Source: Pseudomonas sp. MRSN 12121 (GTDB lineage Bacteria > Pseudomonadota > Gammaproteobacteria > Pseudomonadales > Pseudomonadaceae). Taken from it: 64,000 bases of DNA. Positions 34,737 to 43,528 of this stretch are shown in pieces. Where the stretch lies: assembly GCF_000931465.1 (NCBI RefSeq), contig NZ_CP010892.1, positions 3,743,388 through 3,807,387 on the forward strand, in the 5' to 3' direction. Each line of letters starts with the position of its first letter. Position 1 is the stretch's first letter. Position numbers and translations under genes: made by a program. The notes under the pieces were generated by a model. That model was not told where the DNA came from. It ran no database searches and was given only the letters and a program-made list of their open reading frames with translations.

Positions 34737-35372
34737 TTATTTGAAGTCGACGTCGAAGGCCTGATAGAAGGCGTTGCCGGTGTTGGCCACGATCCACATC
34801 AGCACAATCACGTGACGGCCCTTCTTGTTGGCCGGCAGCTTCACTTCGTGATCGACCTTGGCCTTCAGCTCGCCGGCATGGCTGTAGTAAGGCACCTGCG
34901 GATAGAAGTCCTCGGCGAAAGGTCGAGCCTCCAGCTGGGCGCGGGTGATGCGCTGCTTCGGGTCCCAGCCGTCCTTGGTGATCAGCCAGCGATAGCCACG
35001 GGTGGTATGCGGGGCGGTGTACTGCCAGGTCACCTTGAAGACCTGGCCGGGTTCGACGTTGAGCAGCGGCCAGGTGAAGGCGCGGCCGAGCTTCTTGCTC
35101 ATCTCCTCGTCGGTGAAGTTGACGCAGTCCCGGGCGTCGGTCTTGCCACCGCTGAGGATGACGCCATCGGCCGGTGGCACGTCGCTCGGGTTGTCGGTGT
35201 TGAACGGTGCGGGGAACGCGCCCCCAGCCAGGGCCGGGAAGTTCTTGCCGCCTTCCATCTCGTTGACCTGCCAGCCGCCCAGCAGGCCCAGGTCGATGGC
35301 GACTGCGCCGCGGGAGGATGGGGAAGTGACGCGACCGTGACGAAGCGACGATTGGGTTTGTGGTTGGTTCAT
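34737..35372 (-). CDS. AA10 lytic polysaccharide monooxygenase / chitin-binding protein without signal peptide
   Basis: A 211-residue protein of the AA10 (CBM33-like) fold, which uses copper to cleave crystalline chitin oxidatively. The two histidine-brace residues appear to be His12 (SLRHGRVTSPSSR) and His122 (TAPHTTRGYRW); the C-terminal NAFYQAFDVDF is typical. LPMOs need the first histidine at the mature N-terminus, but no hydrophobic signal precedes it, only eleven polar residues. The ATG at 35372 has GGAG eight bases upstream; further in-frame sequence upstream also lacks a signal. It is first in an operon with the chitinase. Confidence 0.9.
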   Translation of the reverse strand: MNQPQTQSSLRHGRVTSPSSRGAVAIDLGLLGGWQVNEMEGGKNFPALAGGAFPAPFNTDNPSDVPPADGVILSGGKTDARDCVNFTDEEMSKKLGRAFTWPLLNVEPGQVFKVTWQYTAPHTTRGYRWLITKDGWDPKQRITRAQLEARPFAEDFYPQVPYYSHAGELKAKVDHEVKLPANKKGRHVIVLMWIVANTGNAFYQAFDVDFK

Positions 35373-35749
35373 GGGTATTGCTCCATTGATTTGAGAAACT
35401 CTCCCTTTCCGAAGGAGAGGTCTGCAAATTAACCGAGCTGGATTTTCTGTCCACGCACCCATTTTTCGTTCTGCGCCACGCTGCCAGAGGAATCTCCCGC
35501 AAATACTGGATATATAACCAGTACCGCTAGAATTTTCCTACCGACCGTGAAGCAAAAGTCCTACACGTCCAGGCGGTGCTCGTCGCTGTCGTCAGGCCCG
35601 CACAAAGCGCCCAGGCCCGCCCTGGTCGATGCCATGGAGCCACTCGCCGGCTGCCGAGCAAAAATATCCCCACTGGCGAACAAAATCCGCTGCAGCGCCG
35701 GGCAGCGGAGCAGGTATCGTGGAGCGAAACAATCGGCCAGAGGTGCACT
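35373..35749. promoter_or_regulatory. Divergent regulatory region, LPMO-chitinase operon / LysR gene
   Basis: This 377-bp gap holds both promoters. On the LPMO side, CTCTCC (35399-35404) and GGAGAG (35414-35419) form a leader hairpin whose loop carries GGA on the minus strand, and a second GGA lies in the LPMO ribosome-binding site. That layout resembles RsmA/CsrA targets or a short attenuator. No clear coding sequence was seen. Confidence 0.4.
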
Positions 35750-36661
35750 GTGGCGTCCTATTCCTTGCGTCAACTGAAGTATTTCGTCACCACCGTCGAG
35801 TGCGGCAGCGTCGCCGAAGCGTCGCGCAAGCTGTATATCGCCCAGCCGTCGATTTCCACGGCGGTCAAGGGCCTGGAAGACAGCTTCGGCGTGCAGTTGC
35901 TGATCCGCCATCACGCCCAGGGCGTGTCCCTGACCCCCGGTGGCGCGCGGTTCTACCGCAAGGCCCAGGAACTGCTGCGCATGGCCCATGAGTTCGAGCA
36001 GAACGCCCTGGCCGACAACGACGTGGTGTGCGGGCAGATCGACATCGGCTGCTTCGAGACCGTCGCCCCGCTCTACCTGCCCCGGCTGATCGCCGGTTTT
36101 CGCCAGCGCTTCCCGGGGGTGGAAATCCGCCTGCAGGACGGCGAGCAGCAGGAGCTGGTGCAGGGCCTGACCGGCGGGCGTTTCGACCTGGCAATCTTCT
36201 ACGAGCACGAACTGGACAGCACCATCGAGACCGAGGCGCTGATGGCGCCGCAACGGCCCTATGCGCTGTTGCCGGCCGGGCACCGTTTCGCCGGGCAGGC
36301 CCAGGTGTCGCTGCGCGACCTGGCCCTGGAGCCGATGATCCTGCTGGACGTACAGCCCAGCCGCACCTATTTCGTGAGCATCTTCGAGGAGTTGCAGCTG
36401 GCGCCGAACATCGTCTTCGGCTCGCCGTCGATCGAGATGGTGCGCGGCATGGTCGGCCAGGGTTTCGGCTTCGCCCTGCTGGTGACCCGGCCCCATGGCA
36501 ACCACACCTACGACGGCCAGGAGCTGGTGTGCGTGAACATCGCCGAGGACGTCACCGGCTCGGCGCTGGTGGCCGGCTGGCTCAAGCGCGCACAACTGAC
36601 CAAGCCGGCGCAGCTGTTCGTCGATTACTGCAAGGAGCAGTTCAGGGCCTGGCTGGCCTGA
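35750..36661 (+). CDS. LysR-family transcriptional regulator
   Basis: A 303-residue regulator with an N-terminal helix-turn-helix (residues 4-62, including SVAEASRKLYIAQPSISTAVKGLE) and an effector-binding domain. I start at GTG 35750, with AGAGG six bases upstream, because the family motif SLRQLKYFVTTVE begins four codons later; in-frame sequence further upstream is not protein-like. It is divergent from the LPMO-chitinase operon and converges with the end of the catabolic operon, so either could be its target. The effector is unknown. Confidence 0.87.
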   Translation: MASYSLRQLKYFVTTVECGSVAEASRKLYIAQPSISTAVKGLEDSFGVQLLIRHHAQGVSLTPGGARFYRKAQELLRMAHEFEQNALADNDVVCGQIDIGCFETVAPLYLPRLIAGFRQRFPGVEIRLQDGEQQELVQGLTGGRFDLAIFYEHELDSTIETEALMAPQRPYALLPAGHRFAGQAQVSLRDLALEPMILLDVQPSRTYFVSIFEELQLAPNIVFGSPSIEMVRGMVGQGFGFALLVTRPHGNHTYDGQELVCVNIAEDVTGSALVAGWLKRAQLTKPAQLFVDYCKEQFRAWLA

Positions 36662-36699
36662 CACCGCGCTCAAACCAGGGGGCGGACCTGCACCCAAGC

Positions 36700-36802
36700 G
36701 TAGGAGCTGGCTCGCCAGCGATGAGGCCCGCATGGATTGCCCACCAGGTGCTGACAGGCTGGCGAGCGCTTTGCGCTCGATCGCTGGCAAGCCAGCTCCT
36801 AC
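36700..36802. repeat. Inverted pair of REP elements (REPIN-like)
   Basis: GTAGGAGCTGGCTCGCCAGC (from 36700) and its near-inverse GCTGGCAAGCCAGCTCCTAC (to 36802) are typical Pseudomonas REP arms facing each other across about 57 bp. They lie between two convergent genes, where REPs commonly occur. Confidence 0.85.
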
Positions 36803-36844
36803 GGAGATTGGTAAGTGCTCCGAGGAAGCTGGCCGCCAGTGGTA

Positions 36845-37885
36845 TCAGCGCGCCGCCCAGGCGTTGAAGCGCTGCTCCAGCTCTTCGCCGTGGTCTACCC
36901 AGAAGGCCGCATCCACCGCCCGCGCCCCGGCCAGGTTGGCCTGCGCGGTGGGCAGTTGCTGCTGCACCGCGCTGGGCAACAGCGTCAGCGCATCACGGTG
37001 TACCGGCCCGTAGGGGATGGTTTCGGAGAACACCTTCTGCGTCTGCGGCTGGCTGGCGAAGGCGATGAAGTCTTCGGCCAGCGCCTTGTTCGGCGTGCCC
37101 TTGACCACCGCCCAGTACTCCGGGTCGTAGAGGCTCTGCGGCCAGACGATGCTCAGCTTCATGCCTTCCTTCTGCGCCGAGGCGATCCGGCCGTTGTACG
37201 CCGCGCTCATCACCACGTCGCCGGCGATCAGCCATTGCGGCGGCTGCGCGCCGGCTTCCCACCACTGGATCTGGCCCTTGATCTGGTCGAGCTTGGCGAA
37301 CGCCCGGGTCACCCCCTCGGGGGTGCCGAGCACCTGGTACAGCTGCTCCGGCTTGACGCCGTCGGCGAGCAAGGCGATCTCCAGGGTGTACTTGGCCCCC
37401 TTGCGCAAGCCGCGCTTGCCGGGGAAGTCGGCGAGGTTCCAGAAATCCGCCCAGGAGCTCGGCGCCCGGGCCAGCTTGTCCTGGTCGTAGGCCATGACCA
37501 TCGACCAGACATAGGTGGCCACCCCGCACTCGCTCAGGGTGCCCGGGACGAATTGCGCCGGATCGCCGAAGCGCGCCGGGTCCAGGCGCTCGAACAGGCC
37601 TTCGTCGCAGCCGCGCAGCAGCTCCGGGCTTTCGACCTCGACCACGTCCCAGCTGGTATGGCCGACATCGACCATGGCCTTGATCTTCGACAGCTCCCCG
37701 TTGTATTCGCCGGCGACCACGCGTCCTGCGCCGCTGGCGGTGAAAGGTTGGAAGTAGGCCTTGTCCTGGGCCTGCTTGGTGGCACCGCCAAAGGAGATGA
37801 CGGTGAGGCTCTGCGGTGCGGCCGAAACAGCGGTGCACAACAGGGCCAGGGCAAAGGGAACGCAGCAACGCAAGGGTCTGGACAT
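36845..37885 (-). CDS. Periplasmic solute-binding protein, PotF/spermidine-putrescine type
   Basis: A 346-residue extracellular solute-binding protein. The signal peptide is MSRPLRCCVPFALALLCTAVSA. The mature domain has SFGGATKQAQDKAYF near the start and ASQPQTQKVFSETIPYGPV near the end, as in polyamine/iron-type binding proteins. It is the last gene of the eight-gene catabolic operon, 56 bp after the aminotransferase, with a strong hairpin in the gap. No ABC permease or ATPase gene is in the operon, so it must use a transporter elsewhere or act as a sensor. The ligand is unknown. Confidence 0.85.
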   Translation of the reverse strand: MSRPLRCCVPFALALLCTAVSAAPQSLTVISFGGATKQAQDKAYFQPFTASGAGRVVAGEYNGELSKIKAMVDVGHTSWDVVEVESPELLRGCDEGLFERLDPARFGDPAQFVPGTLSECGVATYVWSMVMAYDQDKLARAPSSWADFWNLADFPGKRGLRKGAKYTLEIALLADGVKPEQLYQVLGTPEGVTRAFAKLDQIKGQIQWWEAGAQPPQWLIAGDVVMSAAYNGRIASAQKEGMKLSIVWPQSLYDPEYWAVVKGTPNKALAEDFIAFASQPQTQKVFSETIPYGPVHRDALTLLPSAVQQQLPTAQANLAGARAVDAAFWVDHGEELEQRFNAWAAR

Positions 37886-37903
37886 GAAGCGGTTCCTCTG
37901 ATG

Positions 37904-37929
37904 GGCCGGCGCGCCCGCACGCGCCGGCC
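37904..37929 (-). other. Intra-operon hairpin between aminotransferase and binding-protein genes
   Basis: GGCCGGCGCG (37904-37913) and CGCGCCGGCC (37920-37929) form a perfect 10-bp GC stem with a 6-nt loop in the gap before the binding-protein gene. There is no T-run. Such stems often shield the 3' part of a transcript or set the ratio of binding protein to enzymes. Confidence 0.6.
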
Positions 37930-37940
37930 GCTTTATGGGC

Positions 37941-39323
37941 TTACAAGCGACCGAATTCGCGGGCGGTGCGGTCTACGGCGATACGGGTCTTGTCGACCAG
38001 TTCATCGATGTCGGCGTGGCTGGCCACCAGGGCCGGGGCCATGATCATCCGGCCCAGGGTCGAGCGGATGATCAGGCCCTCCTCGAAGCCGAGGGTGCGG
38101 CAACGCCAGGCCATGTCGTTCTCGTTGGCGAAACGCTTGCGGCTGGCCTTGTCCTCGGCGAACTGCAGGGCGGCGACCAGGCCGGCGCCCTGCACTTCGC
38201 CAATCAGCGGATGGTGCTCGAACACTTCGCGCAGGCAGCGCTGCAGGTAGGGGCCGGTCTCGTGCTTGACCCGGCTGACGATGCCTTCGTCGCGCAGCGC
38301 CTTCAGATTGGCGATGGCCACCGCCGCGGCCACCGGGTGCCCGGAATAGGTCAGGCCGTGCGCGAACACCCCGCCCTGCTCCACCAGCACCTCGGCCATG
38401 CGCCGGGACAGGATCAGCCCGCCCATGGGGATGTAGCCGCTGGTCAGGCCCTTGGCGATCGACAGGGTGTCGGGCTCGAAACCGAAATGCTGGTGGGCGA
38501 ACCATTCGCCGGTGCGGCCGAAGCCGCCGATCACTTCGTCGGCGCACAGCAGCACATCGTACTGGCGGCAGATGCGCTGGATTTCCGGCCAGTAGCTGTC
38601 CGGCGGGAAGATCATGCCGCCGGCGCCCTGGAAGGGTTCGGCGACGAAGGCCGCGACATTCTCGGCGCCCAGTTCGAGGATCTTCTCTTCCAGCTGGCGC
38701 GCGGCGCGCAGGCCGAACTCGGCCGGGCTCAGGTCGCCTTCGTGGGCGAACCAGTACGGCTCGTCGATATGCGCCACATCGGGGATCACCCCGCCCATGT
38801 CGTGCATGAACTTCATCCCGCCCAGCGCCGTGGCGCCGAGGGTCGAGCCGTGATAGCCATTCCAGCGGCCGATCATGATCTTCTTCTGCGGCTGGCCGAG
38901 GATCTGCCAGTAGCGGCGCACGGTGCGGATCAGCACCTCGTTGGCCTCGGAGCCGGAGTTGGTGTAGATCGCGTGGCTGTAGTGCGCGGGCAGCAGGCTG
39001 AACAGCAGCTCCGAGAGCTCGACCACCGCCGGGTGGGTGGTGTGGAAGAACATGTTGTAGTACGGCAACTGCTCCAGCTGCTGGCTGGCGGCCGCGGCCA
39101 GGTCCTTGCGGCCGTAGCCGAGGTTGGTGCACCACAGGCCCGACATGCCGTCCAGGTAGCGCTGGCCGTCGTTGTCCCACAGCGCCAGGCCCTCCCCGCG
39201 CACGATCACCCGCGGCCCCTCGGCGTTCAGCGCCTTCTGGTCGAGGAATGCATGAATGTGGTGCGCGGCATCCGCGGCCTGGTAGTCGCCGGTGCTACGG
39301 ACGGGTTTCACTTGAACGGTCAT
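37941..39323 (-). CDS. Class III PLP-dependent aminotransferase (omega-amine/putrescine-pyruvate type)
   Basis: A 460-residue aminotransferase. The PLP lysine is Lys291 (SIAKGLTSGY), the cofactor-binding aspartate is in ADEVIGGFGR near 262, and TNSGSEANE is at 121-129. It resembles SpuC-like and other omega-aminotransferases that move an amino group from a diamine or omega-amino acid to pyruvate, leaving an aldehyde for the dehydrogenase in this operon. AAGGAG precedes the ATG, which overlaps the permease stop (ATGA). The true substrate is not known. Confidence 0.9.
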   Translation of the reverse strand: MTVQVKPVRSTGDYQAADAAHHIHAFLDQKALNAEGPRVIVRGEGLALWDNDGQRYLDGMSGLWCTNLGYGRKDLAAAASQQLEQLPYYNMFFHTTHPAVVELSELLFSLLPAHYSHAIYTNSGSEANEVLIRTVRRYWQILGQPQKKIMIGRWNGYHGSTLGATALGGMKFMHDMGGVIPDVAHIDEPYWFAHEGDLSPAEFGLRAARQLEEKILELGAENVAAFVAEPFQGAGGMIFPPDSYWPEIQRICRQYDVLLCADEVIGGFGRTGEWFAHQHFGFEPDTLSIAKGLTSGYIPMGGLILSRRMAEVLVEQGGVFAHGLTYSGHPVAAAVAIANLKALRDEGIVSRVKHETGPYLQRCLREVFEHHPLIGEVQGAGLVAALQFAEDKASRKRFANENDMAWRCRTLGFEEGLIIRSTLGRMIMAPALVASHADIDELVDKTRIAVDRTAREFGRL

Positions 39324-40756
39324 TGCAGATCTCCTTGCGGTTTTTTATCGGGAGCGCCGAGCACGCTGGCCAGCGGCTCCGGCTTGAACAGGGGCTTGCC
39401 CATCACGCCCTTGATCCACAGCACGGCGATGATCGAGACGATCAGCAGCACCAGGCCGGCGTAGGCGAAGATCGACACGGTCATCTCCGGGCTGGGCGAA
39501 ACGTTGCAGATCGCAAACAGCATGCCGGCGATGCCGAACAGCTGCGGCAAGGGGTAGAACGGCGTGCGGAACGGCCGCGCCACCTGCGGGTAGCGCCGGC
39601 GCAGGGCGATGACGTTGACGTGGGTGATGATGTAGGCCAGCAGCCAGGCCAGGGCCGCCGAGAGCAGCAGCTGGTTGATGGCGTCGGCGTGGTCGTGCAT
39701 CAGCAGCAACGGCAGGCCGGTGACCGCGGCGATGAACAGCACCGCCACCCAGGGCGCGCCGGTGCGCTTGCCCTGGCGCTTGAACACGCCGAAGGCCTGG
39801 CCGTTGCGGGCCATGCCGAAGAGCATCCGCGGGATCGCCGCCAGCGAACTGTTGAGGGTGCTGCAGGTGGCGGTGACCGCCGCGGTCACCAGGAACACCT
39901 TGCCGGCCTCGCCGAACACCGTGGTGGCGAACAGGTAATGCGGCAGGCCGTTGCTGGCCAGTTCCGCCTGGGGCACGGTGAGCAAGGCGCCCAGGGCGTA
40001 CAGGGCGATGATCACGAAGATGATGGTCAGGCCGAGCATCATCGAGCCGGGGATGGTGCGCTCCGGGCGCCGGGTTTCCTCCACCAGCGGGCAGACGAAC
40101 TCGGCGCCGACGAACCCCCACACCGCCATCGCCGTCAGGGCGATCACCCCCAGGCCCAGCGGGTTCCAGCCGGCCGCGTCGAACAGCGACGGGTTGGGCG
40201 CGGGGATATCGCTGCTCATGGCGCTCAGGCCCATCACCAGCAGGACCACGGTCATCACCACCGCCAGCAGCGTTTGCAGGCGCGCGAAGATGTCGATGTT
40301 GCACAGGTTGAGCACGGTGAACAGCGCCAGCACGCCCAGGGCCACGCTCAAGGGCGGCATGGCGTGCGGGTAGACCTTGTCGATGATGAACTCCATCAGC
40401 AGCAGCTCGGCCGACAGGGCGAACATCGCCACCACGATGTAGCCGGAAAAGGTCGCCAGGATCGCCGGGAACTGGCCGATGGCGACTTCGGTATAGGTGC
40501 TCAGGCTGCCAGCGCGGGGAATCATCAGCGCCAGTTCGGAAAACGAACAGGCGTAGCTCAGGGCCAGCAGGTAGGCCAGCCCCAGGGGCACGATGAAGCC
40601 CGGCCCGGCGAGGCCGACGCCTTGCAGCATCAGCACCATCACGCCCTGGGACACCACCAGGCCGATGGCTACCGCCAACAGCGCGGTGAGGCCGAGTTTC
40701 CTGCGACTCGCGGGCGCCGCCCGGGCGCCGGTATGCACGCTTGCATTGCTGTTCAT
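39320..40756 (-). CDS. APC-family amino acid/amine permease
   Basis: A 478-residue integral membrane protein with about twelve hydrophobic helices, of the amino acid-polyamine-organocation family. The first helices contain GVMVLMLQGVGLAGPGFIVPLGLAYLLALSYA and the family-typical AGSLSTYTEVAIG (about residues 35-95). It probably imports the operon's substrate or an intermediate. It is separated from the aldehyde dehydrogenase gene by 98 bp holding a REP-like element, has GGAG upstream of its ATG, and overlaps the aminotransferase gene. Confidence 0.88.
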   Translation of the reverse strand: MNSNASVHTGARAAPASRRKLGLTALLAVAIGLVVSQGVMVLMLQGVGLAGPGFIVPLGLAYLLALSYACSFSELALMIPRAGSLSTYTEVAIGQFPAILATFSGYIVVAMFALSAELLLMEFIIDKVYPHAMPPLSVALGVLALFTVLNLCNIDIFARLQTLLAVVMTVVLLVMGLSAMSSDIPAPNPSLFDAAGWNPLGLGVIALTAMAVWGFVGAEFVCPLVEETRRPERTIPGSMMLGLTIIFVIIALYALGALLTVPQAELASNGLPHYLFATTVFGEAGKVFLVTAAVTATCSTLNSSLAAIPRMLFGMARNGQAFGVFKRQGKRTGAPWVAVLFIAAVTGLPLLLMHDHADAINQLLLSAALAWLLAYIITHVNVIALRRRYPQVARPFRTPFYPLPQLFGIAGMLFAICNVSPSPEMTVSIFAYAGLVLLIVSIIAVLWIKGVMGKPLFKPEPLASVLGAPDKKPQGDLQ

Positions 40757-40808
40757 CGGTTGCTCCGTCTTGTTGTTCTATTTTTTGGAAGATCGGTGCC
40801 GCGCAGGG

Positions 40809-40850
40809 GGGCTGCTGCGCAGCCCATCGCCGGCAAGCCGGCGCCTACGG
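40809..40850. repeat. REP-like element in the operon gap
   Basis: GGGCTGCTGCGCAGCCC (40809-40825) is followed by ATCGCCGGCAAGCCGGCGCC and TACGG (40826-40850). The GCCGGCAAGCCGGC core is characteristic of Pseudomonas REPs. It sits between two genes of the same operon. Confidence 0.75.
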
Positions 40851-40854
40851 GTAT

Positions 40855-42372
40855 TCAGTTGCGTAGCTGGATCCAGGTGGTCTTGAGCTGGGTGTACTTG
40901 TCGAACGAATGCAGCGACAGGTCGCGGCCGAAGCCCGATTGCTTGCCGCCGCCGAAGGGCACGGTGACGTCCAGCGCGTCGACGGTATTGACCGACACGG
41001 TGCCGGCGTGCAGCCGCCGCGCCACCCGGTGGGCGCGGTTGAGGTCGTCGGTCCACAGCGACGCGGCCAGGCCGTAGACATGGTCGTTGGCCAGGGCCAC
41101 CGCCTGCTCTTCGTCGTCGAACACCGTGACCGCCAGGACCGGGCCGAACACCTCTTCGCGGGCCAGGGTCATGTCGGCGGTCACGCCGGTGAAGATGGTC
41201 GGCTCGATGAAGTTGCCGGAACCGTCGCGGCTCAGCCGGCGACCGCCGCAGACCAGCTGCGCGCCCTCGGCCCGGGCCTGTTCGATGTACTGCATGATCC
41301 GCTGCGTCTGTCGCGCATCGACGATCGCCCCGGCCCGGCTCGCCGGGTCCAGCGGATTGCCCGGCTGCCACTGGCGCGCCCTGCTCACCAGGCGCTCGAT
41401 GAACGCCTCGGCAATCGGCCGCTGCACCAGCAGGCGCGAGTTGGCCGAACAGACTTCCCCCTGGTTGAAGAAGATGCCGAACGCGGCCTTCTCGGCCGCC
41501 AGGTCCAGGTCCTGGCAATCGGCGAACACCAGGTTCGGGCTCTTGCCGCCGCACTCCAGCCAGACCTGCTTGAGGTTCGACTGCGCGGCGTACTGCATGA
41601 AGTAGCGGCCCACCTCGGTAGAGCCGGTGAACGCCAGCGCATCCACCGCCATGTGCAGGCCGAGGGCGCGACCGGCCTCCTCGCCCAGGCCGGTCACCAC
41701 GTTGAGCACCCCGGCGGGCACGCCGGCCTCGATCGCCAGTTCCGCCAGGCGCAGGGCCGAGAACGGCGACTGCTCGGCCGGCTTGAGCACCACGCTGTTG
41801 CCGGCGGCCAGGGCCGGGGCGACTTTCCAGGCGGCCATGTCCAGCGGGAAGTTCCACGGCACCACCGCGCCGATCACCCCCAGCGGCACCCGGGTGATGG
41901 TCGCCAGGACATCGCTGGCGCTCGGCGCCACCTGGTCGTACAGCTTGTCGAGGCTTTCGCCGTACCAGGCGAACACCTGGGCGGCGCCCGGCACGTCGAT
42001 GTTCCAGGCATCCATCACCGGCTTGCCCATGCTCAGGGAATCGAGCAGGGCCAGCTCATCGCGATGCTCCAGCATCAGCCGCGACAGGCGCAGCAGGATC
42101 GCCTTGCGCTCGCCGGGCGCCATGCGGGCCCAGGGGCCCTGGTCGAAGGCGCGGCGGGCGCTGCGCACGGCCAGGTCGACCTCGACCGCGCCACAGGCGG
42201 CCACCCGCGCCAACAGGGTGCCGGTGGCCGGGTTGATCACCTCGAAACGCGCCCCGCTCTGCGCCTGGCAGGCCTGGCCGTCGATAAAGGCGCTGTCGAT
42301 CAGGCGTTGCCGTTGCGCCAACGCTGTCCACTCGTTGAAATCCTTCACCGCAGATTCCTTATTGTTATTCAT
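40855..42372 (-). CDS. NAD(P)-dependent aldehyde dehydrogenase (PuuC/AldH-like)
   Basis: A 505-residue aldehyde dehydrogenase. The catalytic cysteine is Cys308 (NQGEVCSANSR), the general-base glutamate is Glu273 (LECGGKSPN), and the cofactor-binding FTGSTEVG and PWNFPL motifs are present. It is closest in style to gamma-glutamyl-gamma-aminobutyraldehyde and other amino-aldehyde dehydrogenases. It would oxidise the aldehyde made by the class III aminotransferase or released by the monooxygenase. Its start overlaps the deacylase stop by eight bases, showing coupling. Confidence 0.9.
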   Translation of the reverse strand: MNNNKESAVKDFNEWTALAQRQRLIDSAFIDGQACQAQSGARFEVINPATGTLLARVAACGAVEVDLAVRSARRAFDQGPWARMAPGERKAILLRLSRLMLEHRDELALLDSLSMGKPVMDAWNIDVPGAAQVFAWYGESLDKLYDQVAPSASDVLATITRVPLGVIGAVVPWNFPLDMAAWKVAPALAAGNSVVLKPAEQSPFSALRLAELAIEAGVPAGVLNVVTGLGEEAGRALGLHMAVDALAFTGSTEVGRYFMQYAAQSNLKQVWLECGGKSPNLVFADCQDLDLAAEKAAFGIFFNQGEVCSANSRLLVQRPIAEAFIERLVSRARQWQPGNPLDPASRAGAIVDARQTQRIMQYIEQARAEGAQLVCGGRRLSRDGSGNFIEPTIFTGVTADMTLAREEVFGPVLAVTVFDDEEQAVALANDHVYGLAASLWTDDLNRAHRVARRLHAGTVSVNTVDALDVTVPFGGGKQSGFGRDLSLHSFDKYTQLKTTWIQLRN

Positions 42373-43528
42373 GGTTGGAAAGGTATTCGGCCAGCCGGTC
42401 CATCAACCGGTCACAGGCCGCCAGCTGTTCGACGCTGACGAATTCGTCCGGCTTGTGGCCCTGCTCCATGCTGCCCGGGCCGCAGACCACCGTCGGGATC
42501 CCCGCCGCGGCGAACAGCCCGCCCTCGGTGCCGAAGGCCACGGTGCCGAAGGCGTCGCTGCCGCAGAGGTGCGCCAGGCATTGCGCGGCGGCGCTGTGCG
42601 GGTCGGTGGCGAGGCCCGGGTAGGCCGAGAGCGGTTCGAAGCGGATCGCCGTCCCGGCCTTGACCGCCTGCATCGCCGGTAGCAGTTCCCGTTCGGCGTA
42701 GGTTTGCAGTTCATCCACCACCGCCTGGGGCTCGAAGGCCGGCAAGGCGCGGACCTCGAAGTCGAAGCGGCAGTCGGCCGGGACGATGTTCAGCGCGGTG
42801 CCGCCCTGGATCAGCCCGACCTGCACCGTGGAGAACGCCGGGTCGAAGCGCCCGTCGTGATGCTCGGGGGCCGCCAGACGCTGGCCGATCTCGCCGAGGC
42901 GGCCGATCAGCCGCGCGGCCTGCTCGATGGCATTCACACCATCGGGCGCATAGGCCGAATGGCACGGCGCGCCGTGCACATGGCAACGCATGGCGAGCTT
43001 GCCCTTGTGGCCCAGCACCGGCTTGAGCCCGGTGGGTTCGCCGATCAGGCACAAGGCCGGTGGCGGGATGCGCTGCGGCAGCACCGCCAGCAGGCCGCGC
43101 ACGCCGAGGCAGCCGACCTCCTCGTCATAGGAGAACGCCAGGTGCACCGGCCGGCGCAGCGGGCTGGCGAGCAACCGCGGCACGGCGGCGAGCACCGAGG
43201 CCAGGTAGCCTTTCATGTCCGCGGTGCCGCGCCCGTAGAGCTTGCCGTCGCGCTCGGTGAGGCTGAAGGGCTCCACCGTCCATGGCTGGCCATCCACCGG
43301 CACCACGTCGGTGTGCCCGGAGAGCACGATGCCGCCCGCCACCGCCGGGCCGATGCTGGCCAGCAGGTTGGCCTTGGTTCGCTCGGCGTTGTAGATGAGT
43401 TCGCAGGCGACGCCCAGGCCCTCCAGGTAGTCGCGCACGAACTCGATCAGGGCCAGGTTCGAATCGCGGCTGACCGTGGCGAAACCGACCAGCGTGGCCA
43501 GCAAGGCACGGCTGCGCGGCTCACTCAT
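42365..43528 (-). CDS. ArgE/DapE-family M20 deacylase (acetylornithine deacetylase-like)
   Basis: A 387-residue zinc metallohydrolase of the M20 family. The metal-binding motifs are SGHTDVVPV and GRGTADMKGY (near residues 68-105) and YDEEVGCLG. A conserved FGTEGGLFAAAGIPTVVCGPGSMEQGHKPDEFV lies near the C-terminus, where the last metal-ligand histidine sits. Enzymes of this type remove acyl groups from N-acylated amino acids. It overlaps both neighbours by eight bases. Sitting in a catabolic operon, it is unlikely to be the arginine-biosynthesis ArgE; the operon's substrate may be N-acylated. Confidence 0.85.
   Translation of the reverse strand: MSEPRSRALLATLVGFATVSRDSNLALIEFVRDYLEGLGVACELIYNAERTKANLLASIGPAVAGGIVLSGHTDVVPVDGQPWTVEPFSLTERDGKLYGRGTADMKGYLASVLAAVPRLLASPLRRPVHLAFSYDEEVGCLGVRGLLAVLPQRIPPPALCLIGEPTGLKPVLGHKGKLAMRCHVHGAPCHSAYAPDGVNAIEQAARLIGRLGEIGQRLAAPEHHDGRFDPAFSTVQVGLIQGGTALNIVPADCRFDFEVRALPAFEPQAVVDELQTYAERELLPAMQAVKAGTAIRFEPLSAYPGLATDPHSAAAQCLAHLCGSDAFGTVAFGTEGGLFAAAGIPTVVCGPGSMEQGHKPDEFVSVEQLAACDRLMDRLAEYLSNHE

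Noticed and set aside
42365..43528. M20 deacylase as the arginine-biosynthesis ArgE
   Set aside because: Its position inside a coupled catabolic operon with an aldehyde dehydrogenase and a DUF1028 gene argues for a degradative deacylase.
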